The notes under the pieces were generated by a model, which was given only the letters and a program-made list of their open reading frames with translations, searched no databases and was not told the origin of the DNA. DNA of 64,000 bases from contig CAIUHP010000111.1 of NCBI GenBank assembly GCA_903899015.1, forward strand, positions 1-64,000, in the 5' to 3' direction. A program made the translations under genes and the position numbers. The stretch is from an uncultured Armatimonadota bacterium (GTDB lineage Bacteria; Armatimonadota; Fimbriimonadia; Fimbriimonadales; Fimbriimonadaceae). Positions 57,997 to 64,000 of this stretch are shown one piece after another (position 1 is the stretch's first letter; each line of letters opens with the position of its first letter).

Positions 57997-58866
57997 ATGG
58001 TTCGAAAAGCTTTTACACTCATTGAGCTTCTAGTAGTTATTGCCATTATCGCGATTCTCGCAGCAATTCTATTCCCAGTCTTCGCACAGGCGAAGGAAGC
58101 AGCGAAGAAGACCGCTGCCCTTAGCAACGTCAAGCAGACTGGCACTTCATTTGCCATTTATACAACGGACTCAGACGATGTTTTCCCAACTGCCTACCGC
58201 TATACGCCAGGTACAGGTTGGAGATGGAACTACAACGTCAGCACTCCTTTGGGATGGATGGGACCATCTTTCGCACAGGGCCAAGCAGCTCGAATGGCAG
58301 AAGATGCTAGCCACTGGAGCAATTGTATCGCTCCTTACACGAAGAGCACCGGTCTTCTCCAAGGCCCTGGTCTTCCAAACGTAGACGTATACGGCTACCC
58401 AACATCAGGCAATGCAGGCCAGCTTGCTCCTCCTGCGCTTAGCAACTTGACTTTCAACGGTCTCTTGCACGCATGGTCAGCAACTGCAGTCGCAGCTCCT
58501 TCACAGCTCCCACTCATCTGGGAAGGCCGTGGTAAGGGCAACGCTGTTGGCGCATCGCTCGCTAACCCAGCTCTCATCTGCGCAGCTGGTTCCACAACTT
58601 GCACATATACCCCAGGCGGCGGCGTAGGCGGCGGAGCATTCGGCCTCTACAACTCAGCATGGATGTACAGCAAAGGCGGCAACTTCACGTTCTGCGATAC
58701 TTCAGCCAAGTTCCGCAAGCTCGGCGCGACTCTCTCGCCAGGCAACACGGACTACAAGACCGATCCTTACACTGGTTACAATGCTCAGGGAAGCCCTGGC
58801 TACGTTTGGGTAGACAACTATAACTACCCATGGTTGTTCCGACCAGACTACGACTTCTCCCAGTAG
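57997..58866 (+). CDS. Type II secretion/type IV pilin-like (pseudopilin) protein
   Basis: '[47 protein letters not shown]'; SD cggagga; start refined to 57997. Confidence 0.93.
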   Translation: MVRKAFTLIELLVVIAIIAILAAILFPVFAQAKEAAKKTAALSNVKQTGTSFAIYTTDSDDVFPTAYRYTPGTGWRWNYNVSTPLGWMGPSFAQGQAARMAEDASHWSNCIAPYTKSTGLLQGPGLPNVDVYGYPTSGNAGQLAPPALSNLTFNGLLHAWSATAVAAPSQLPLIWEGRGKGNAVGASLANPALICAAGSTTCTYTPGGGVGGGAFGLYNSAWMYSKGGNFTFCDTSAKFRKLGATLSPGNTDYKTDPYTGYNAQGSPGYVWVDNYNYPWLFRPDYDFSQ

Positions 58867-58896
58867 AAGTAATACCGAGTTAAATCCGGTATAAAT

Positions 58897-58932
58897 AAGA
58901 GTGGGTGTCCGGCTTGCCGTACACCCACTCTT
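58897..58932 (+). terminator. Perfect 12-bp inverted repeat between prepilin and small lipoprotein gene
   Basis: AAGAGTGGGTGT-N12-ACACCCACTCTT; no T-tract. Confidence 0.5.
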
Positions 58933-58950
58933 AGGTGATAAGGAGACATT

Positions 58951-59115
58951 ATGAAGAAAAGTTTAGTTTTGATTTCTTTGGTCGTTTTGGCGATGGTTGT
59001 TGTAGGATGCGCTCCACAAGAGCAAACGTCCGCAACAGCTCAGACCAAGCAGGGTGGAATGACGCCAGACGGTAAGAAAACCGAAAATGGCGCCGCCATG
59101 ACTCCAGAAAAGTAA
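58951..59115 (+). CDS. Small lipoprotein (54 aa)
   Basis: SD 'aaggag' then MKKSLVLISLVVLAMVVVGCAPQEQTSATAQTKQGGMTPDGKKTENGAAMTPEK; below the ORF-track length cut-off. Confidence 0.75.
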   Translation: MKKSLVLISLVVLAMVVVGCAPQEQTSATAQTKQGGMTPDGKKTENGAAMTPEK

Positions 59116-59135
59116 CAGTTTCCTAAACTGACTTT

Positions 59136-59933
59136 TTGAAAGCGCTGTGTATTTTTACCAGCGCTTTCTGTATTCTAATAGCTGTGAAATTATTCGGTAC
59201 GGATCTTGTTGTTCCTACATTCTCAATCTCGGGTTCAGCACAAAAATCTATCTCCCGTAAGCCTAGTCTTGTCGCAGGCTTCCTTGTTTTGCTCATCTCC
59301 GCCGGCTGCTCGCAATCGAAAGAAGACAAGGCACTCGAAAGAATTGCCAATCGCAAGGCACCTTCTTATCTTCGACTGGTGAATTTCAGCAGCAAACCAG
59401 CCTCTTTGCTCGTCAAAGGCCGGGTCAGTGCCCCCAACGTAGCGCCCCAAGCGTCCAGCGTATTTGGCATTGCGGCATCTGGCAAAGAGAAGATCAGTGT
59501 CAAAAGTGACGATAAATCGGTCTTCGAATCTGATATTGAATTGGCACCGGGAGCGGCAACTACCGTTCTTTTGACTGATAAAGGCGGCAAACTCATTGAG
59601 GGTGATCAAAGAAATGCTGAGGCTGGAAAGAGCAGCGTGCGTGCCATTGACGCGTCAGGGGAAGAAATCGCGAGCGTTCAAGCTGATGGTCAAGATCTGT
59701 TTAGCAAACTTCCTCCCGAGAGTGGTTCCGAAACGAAGCCAATTGCTGAAGGCCACCACTCTTTTACGATCAAAACTTCGAGCGGTAAACAAGTTCAAGT
59801 CGAAGGCGAATTTAAGGCAGGAGACTGCTATTCGATTCTGATCAATGTTGGATCAGCTGGTGCAACTGCTTCAATCGTCGGTAACAGCCCAATCCGTAAG
59901 CCAAATGCAGGCGGAATGTCTTCCGCAGGCTAG
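59136..59933 (+). CDS. Lipoprotein with DUF4397-like beta domain (start uncertain)
   Basis: 'LVAGFLVLLISAGCSQSK' lipobox; 'YLRLVNFSSKPASLLVKGR', 'CYSILINVGSAG'; listed start lies within the 59138 hairpin so true start is probably downstream. Confidence 0.65.
   Translation: MKALCIFTSAFCILIAVKLFGTDLVVPTFSISGSAQKSISRKPSLVAGFLVLLISAGCSQSKEDKALERIANRKAPSYLRLVNFSSKPASLLVKGRVSAPNVAPQASSVFGIAASGKEKISVKSDDKSVFESDIELAPGAATTVLLTDKGGKLIEGDQRNAEAGKSSVRAIDASGEEIASVQADGQDLFSKLPPESGSETKPIAEGHHSFTIKTSSGKQVQVEGEFKAGDCYSILINVGSAGATASIVGNSPIRKPNAGGMSSAG
59138..59168 (+). terminator. Perfect 10-bp inverted repeat downstream of small lipoprotein gene
   Basis: GAAAGCGCTG-N11-CAGCGCTTTC then tgtattct. Confidence 0.55.
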
Positions 59934-59956
59934 CAATCGTAACACCCACTCCACTT

Positions 59957-59990
59957 GAATGGCCCGCTAATTTGGCGGGCCATTCGGTTT
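59957..59990. terminator. Terminator between convergent genes
   Basis: GAATGGCCCGC-taatttg-GCGGGCCATTC followed by ggtttt. Confidence 0.8.
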
Positions 59991-59994
59991 TACA

Positions 59995-61425
59995 TTAGGC
60001 CGATGCTATTTCAATCGGTAGTCCCGATTCGGCATATTCCATAAAGCCTCCCGGCATGTTCCTAATTTGCTTGGCCCCATGCTTCCTTAGGATGCTTTGA
60101 GCGATCATTGATCGCATTCCGCCTGCACAATGGACGATGATCAACTGATTCGTCGGTACAGAAGCTATTTGCTCTTCCAAATGACCTAAAGGGATATTAG
60201 TCGATCCAGGAATATGTCCGTGATCGTATTCAGATTTCGCCCGAACGTCTAGCACCATCGTATGTGGCAAGTGACCCACCTTGGCAGCGTCTTGAATGGA
60301 GATCTGAGACGTGACATAAGCATGTCCACGAGACTCTTCATAAAACCGGATCGCACTTGTCCCAACCCAGCCACGTACGTCGTCCAGTCCGATCATAGCT
60401 AAGTCATAAACGGCTTCCGCAGCTTGCTCGGCAGAATTAGCCAGCAGATGAATGGGGCGATCGAAGGGAAGGAGCCATCCCGCCCAATTGGGAAATGACT
60501 TACCAAGCGGAATATGGTAGGCACCTGGAATGGCGCCATGAGCAACTTCCGATACCGATCGAATGTCAACGATCACTTCCCCAGCGTCGAGCCATCGCAG
60601 GAGGGCGGCATCCTGTTCGTGGGATGGTGTCTTAAAGGCACCAAGGATGGCCGGCCCACTTTTATTCATCCGCTTCATGTGTTTGAAGTAAGCGGGCGGA
60701 TCAGGTTGGCCCATGAGGATCGATTCCACAAACGCTTGCTCCTGGGTTGCTTTAAAAGCCCAGTTTGCCTTGGCTTCATATCCGAGCGTGGTAACGGGCA
60801 CACCGCTCAAGCTCTTGCCGCAGGCGCTTCCTGCTCCGTGGCCCGGCCACAATATCAACTGCCCTTCGTAACGCGATTGGAACTGTTTCAATGACTGAAA
60901 CATGCTTTTGGCTCCAAGTTCCATCGTCCCAGATACTCCGGCTGCTCGCTCAAGCAAATCTGGCCGACCAACATCGCCAACAAAGATGAAATCGCCCGTA
61001 AAACTTCCCAGCGGCTCATCTAGCGTCGCTTCGTCAACCAAAACGAATGAAATATGTTCAGGAGTATGTCCGGGAGTCCGGACAACATTGAGACGCACGC
61101 TGCCGGCACGAATCTCATCGCCATCCTTGACGAGTTTGACGTTCTCCTCATTAGAGAACTCGTACTTCCAGTCGCTGTCCCCTTCGTCGCTCAAATACAG
61201 AGTCGCCCCCGATGCCGCCGCCAGTTCGCGACTGCCCGACAAGTAGTCGGCATGGATGTGGGTCTCCGTTACCGCCGTCACCTTGACACCCTCGGCCTTC
61301 GCAGAGTCCAAGTATTGAGCAATGTCGCGATTAGGATCAATCACGATGGATTCGCCGCATCGGGGACACCCCACAAGGTAGCTCGCCTGAGCCAATTTCT
61401 CGTTATAAAAGCGTTTTAGAATCAT
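59995..61425 (-). CDS. MBL-fold hydrolase with two C-terminal rhodanese domains (persulfide dioxygenase-like)
   Basis: 'ETHIHADYLSGSRELA', 'TPGHTPEHISFVL', 'GDFIFVGDVGRPDLL'; rhodanese 'IIVHCAGGMRSMIAQSIL' plus a first rhodanese lacking Cys. Confidence 0.9.
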   Translation of the reverse strand: MILKRFYNEKLAQASYLVGCPRCGESIVIDPNRDIAQYLDSAKAEGVKVTAVTETHIHADYLSGSRELAAASGATLYLSDEGDSDWKYEFSNEENVKLVKDGDEIRAGSVRLNVVRTPGHTPEHISFVLVDEATLDEPLGSFTGDFIFVGDVGRPDLLERAAGVSGTMELGAKSMFQSLKQFQSRYEGQLILWPGHGAGSACGKSLSGVPVTTLGYEAKANWAFKATQEQAFVESILMGQPDPPAYFKHMKRMNKSGPAILGAFKTPSHEQDAALLRWLDAGEVIVDIRSVSEVAHGAIPGAYHIPLGKSFPNWAGWLLPFDRPIHLLANSAEQAAEAVYDLAMIGLDDVRGWVGTSAIRFYEESRGHAYVTSQISIQDAAKVGHLPHTMVLDVRAKSEYDHGHIPGSTNIPLGHLEEQIASVPTNQLIIVHCAGGMRSMIAQSILRKHGAKQIRNMPGGFMEYAESGLPIEIASA

Positions 61426-61470
61426 ACAAATGCCGAGTCAAATTCTCCAGTTCAGAATACATGTTTGAAT

Positions 61471-61540
61471 CGCCTTTGCCAACCCGTTGGGTGTAGGCGA
61501 TCAGAACGCTACAGCCCTGGGCGAAGCACAGGGGGTACCA
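61471..61540. repeat. REP-like palindromic segment (two adjacent imperfect hairpins)
   Basis: CGCCT..ACCC-gtt-GGGT..AGGCG (61471-61499) then CCCTG-ggcgaagca-CAGGG (61515-61533), in ORF-free region. Confidence 0.4.
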
Positions 61541-61830
61541 AGGCACGCTGAATATCCCGACTCCGACAGAATCGCTAGGGCCGTGCGATCGGTTGAGCCC
61601 AATCTAAATAACCGACACTGTCCGAAAGACTCTTAACGACTCTCTCGGAGCGAAACTCGTGCCCAAATGCATTGCGGCGATTCAACTCCCGCCAAACTTA
61701 CCACGTAGGCTAATACCGCATTGGCCTCCTGAGTTCACATGGTCGGCGTTAAACCTGTAGTACGAACTTTTCCACGATACGCATAGGTCGCGGAATATGT
61801 GGACCTCATTGCTTACCCCGTCACATGCCG

Positions 61831-62853
61831 TCACAGGGTGGGGAGACAATCTCGCAACCGGGCGGCGGAACCTTCCGGAGTTAGATCACGTTGGGCTTCG
61901 CCTAACAACTCGAATCCGACCATAAACTTTCGAACGGTTGCCGATCGCAAAAGGGGTGGATAAAAGTGAGCGTGCAGTTGCCAGTGCGGATGTTCCTTTC
62001 CGTCAGTGGGGGCACCATGCCAGCCCATGGAATAGGGAAAGGCTGTCTGAAAGAGATTATCGTAAGCGCCTAATCCAGACTTCAAAATGGACGCAAGAGC
62101 ATTCCTTTCTACATCGTTTAGGTCTGGCAATCGCTGGACGGGTCTCTTGGGAACTAACAGATACTCAAACGGCCATATGGCCCAGAAAGGCACCAACAAC
62201 ACCCAATGTTCATTTTGATCGACGACTCGTTCAGCTTTATCGACTTCTTGCTTAACGAGGTCGACAAGCATGGAAGACTGGTGATGATCGAAGTAGCTTT
62301 TTTGACAAGCGTCTTCCTTGGCAACCTCGGTAGGCAGGTAGTCACAAGCCCAAACTTGCCCGTGAGGGTGAGGGTTCGAGGCACCCATTGAAGCACCTTT
62401 ATTCTCAAAAATCTGAACCCACTTTAGGCGAGCCCCCACTTCGGTGACTTGGTCCGCCCACATGTTAACCACTTCCCTAATCGCGGAAGGCTCCATCTGA
62501 GCGAGCGTCAAATCGTGTCGAGGACTAAAGCAGAGGACTCGACATTCTCCGCCTACTGGTTGAGTCTGGAGTAAACCGTCGGTTGTCGTCTCGGCATTGG
62601 GATCTGGGGGCAATAAAGCCGCGAAGTCATTCTCGAACACGTATGTCGTCTCGTAGTTCGGGTTGACTTCACCATTCGCTCGAGTATTACCGGGGCATAG
62701 ATAACATTTGGTATCGAAGGAGGGCCGATTGTCGGGCGGTAAGGTCTCAACCTGACCCAGCCAAGGTCGCTTTGTTCGATGGGGAGAAACAAGCACCCAC
62801 TCATCAAGGAGCGGATTGTACCGGCGGTGTGGATTGTCCGAGAGATCAATCAT
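61831..62853 (-). CDS. galT: Galactose-1-phosphate uridylyltransferase
   Basis: '[22 protein letters not shown]', '[21 protein letters not shown]'. Confidence 0.97.
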   Translation of the reverse strand: MIDLSDNPHRRYNPLLDEWVLVSPHRTKRPWLGQVETLPPDNRPSFDTKCYLCPGNTRANGEVNPNYETTYVFENDFAALLPPDPNAETTTDGLLQTQPVGGECRVLCFSPRHDLTLAQMEPSAIREVVNMWADQVTEVGARLKWVQIFENKGASMGASNPHPHGQVWACDYLPTEVAKEDACQKSYFDHHQSSMLVDLVKQEVDKAERVVDQNEHWVLLVPFWAIWPFEYLLVPKRPVQRLPDLNDVERNALASILKSGLGAYDNLFQTAFPYSMGWHGAPTDGKEHPHWQLHAHFYPPLLRSATVRKFMVGFELLGEAQRDLTPEGSAARLRDCLPTL

Positions 62854-62863
62854 GAGATCTGGA

Positions 62864-62934
62864 GCCGAAGACAGGACTTGAACCCGCGACCCGCTGTTTA
62901 CAAAACAGCTGCTCTACCACTGAGCTACTTCGGC
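62864..62934 (-). tRNA. tRNA-Thr (anticodon TGT)
   Basis: Minus strand GCCGAAGTAGCTCAGTGGTAGAGCAGCTGTTTTGTAAACAGCGGGTCGCGGGTTCAAGTCCTGTCTTCGGC folds as cloverleaf; loop TTTGTAA. Confidence 0.93.
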
Positions 62935-63001
62935 ACGAACGAGATATGGTGACCCAAAACGGTCCCATGAATCAAGACATTTGGCGAGAGAGGGGAAAAA
63001 A

Positions 63002-63421
63002 CTACACCTTTCCGCGTCTACGAGTTCGCACGAGCTTTGGTGAGCCATCCAATCCGTAACCCAATTTGTATCCGGGAGGAATATTCTTCAGCGCTTCGGC
63101 TAATTCCGAAGGCATCGATACCGCAGAGGATCTTCGACGAGTTCTTCGCTTACCGGGATTGAGTAGGTCGAAAGCCTCAGTCGCATCTGCATCTTTATCC
63201 AACGCATTAAGCTGCTTGGTATCGATTTCGTAAAGTTCAGACGATGCGGGAAACGATAGGAAGAGATAATTCGAACTACTCAGCATACGTGCTTTAACTG
63301 GCACTGAATATTTCTTTACTCCCACCTTGATCGACAGAACACCCTCTTTTTCCTGCGCCTTAAATTTAAGGGAGTTCTTTACGTTCTGTACCGTCTTCTT
63401 CAAATTAATCTCCTCTTCCAC
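63002..63421 (-). CDS. Hypothetical basic protein
   Basis: 139 aa; basic 'GKRRTRRRSSA' linker; no family recognised. Confidence 0.6.
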   Translation of the reverse strand: MEEEINLKKTVQNVKNSLKFKAQEKEGVLSIKVGVKKYSVPVKARMLSSSNYLFLSFPASSELYEIDTKQLNALDKDADATEAFDLLNPGKRRTRRRSSAVSMPSELAEALKNIPPGYKLGYGLDGSPKLVRTRRRGKV

Positions 63422-63501
63422 GCGTTTTTTAATATACTCCAGGCATTCTTTAATGAACCTTAAATAGTCCTAACTTCACAATCGAGATACAACGCGGCTC
63501 A

Positions 63502-64000
63502 CTAGATAAGAACGTTATCAATTAGCCGTGTATTCCCGAGACGAGCAGCAACAATTAATGCACTGCCTTTTGAAAGGCTACGTGTAGGATGAGCGGTTTC
63601 TAGATCGATTAGTTCGAAGTAATCCACTTTAAATCCGTTCGCATTCAATACTTCGACCGATTGAAGTAAATGAAGTTCCGATACTTCTAAACCGGATGAT
63701 GCTTTGATTTTGTCACGACACTCGGTTAGTTGTTGATACAGCATTGGAGCGATCGCGCGATTTTCCGGCGATAAGTAAACATTTCTACTTGACATGGCCA
63801 ATCCGTCATTTTCTCGGGTAGTGGGCTGACGACTAAAAATCACCGGGATATTTAGGTCTTCTACCATGCGCTGAATAACGAGGCACTGCTGGAGGTCTTT
63901 CGCTCCAAAGTAGGCAATAGTCGGCCGCACGATGTTGAACAACTTGCAGACAACGGTCGCTACTCCCGCAAAATGAGTCGGCCGAACCGATCCTTCCCAC
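63502..64000 (-). CDS. panC: Pantothenate synthetase (C-terminal part; continues beyond window)
   Basis: Frame stays open to base 64000 ('[49 protein letters not shown]', from 63942: '[16 protein letters not shown]'); listed ATG at 63942 is internal. Confidence 0.93.
   Translation of the reverse strand, partial: [165 protein letters not shown]

Noticed and set aside
61660-61710. 'GCGGCGATTCAACTCCCGCC' resembling a tmRNA/tRNA T-arm
   Set aside because: The stem does not pair convincingly, and there is no acceptor stem, CCA end, tag peptide or tmRNA 5' domain nearby on either strand.
63502-63942. A complete short gene at the window end
   Set aside because: The frame remains open to base 64000 and matches only the C-terminal half of PanC, so it is truncated by the window, not a short gene.

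Overview
This 64 kb window looks like ordinary bacterial chromosome at roughly 50% GC. It is probably from Armatimonadota/Fimbriimonadia, inferred from the prepilin style '[34 protein letters not shown]' and gene content, not from any database search. It carries mostly housekeeping genes: pth, uppP, wecB and a wecA-like gene, lon, tilS, ftsH, an ftsK-like gene, a rodA/ftsW-like gene, gpsA, trpD-trpC-trpF, nuoA and nuoC, galT, panC (cut by the window end) and one tRNA-Thr(UGU). It also has many secreted proteins, lipoproteins, glycoside hydrolases and proteases. I saw no CRISPR array, prophage, intact transposon or recognisable defence island. The most notable observations are: (1) an in-frame TAG splitting what reads as one lipoprotein gene (4263-5060); (2) a protein resembling only the periplasmic P1-head part of SecD, inside a same-strand envelope gene neighbourhood with an ABC exporter and a coupled pair of secreted proteins (38-46 kb); (3) two divergent ClpS-like genes in tandem with TGATG overlap, in a region also carrying Hsp20-Lon and FtsH; (4) a well-formed sigma70-like promoter in front of a small, highly charged ORF (8.66-8.91 kb); (5) a sulfotransferase gene overlapping trpF; (6) nuoA joined directly to nuoC without nuoB; (7) a recurring class of perfect hairpins without T-tracts at gene ends. 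All functional calls come from reading the translations by eye.
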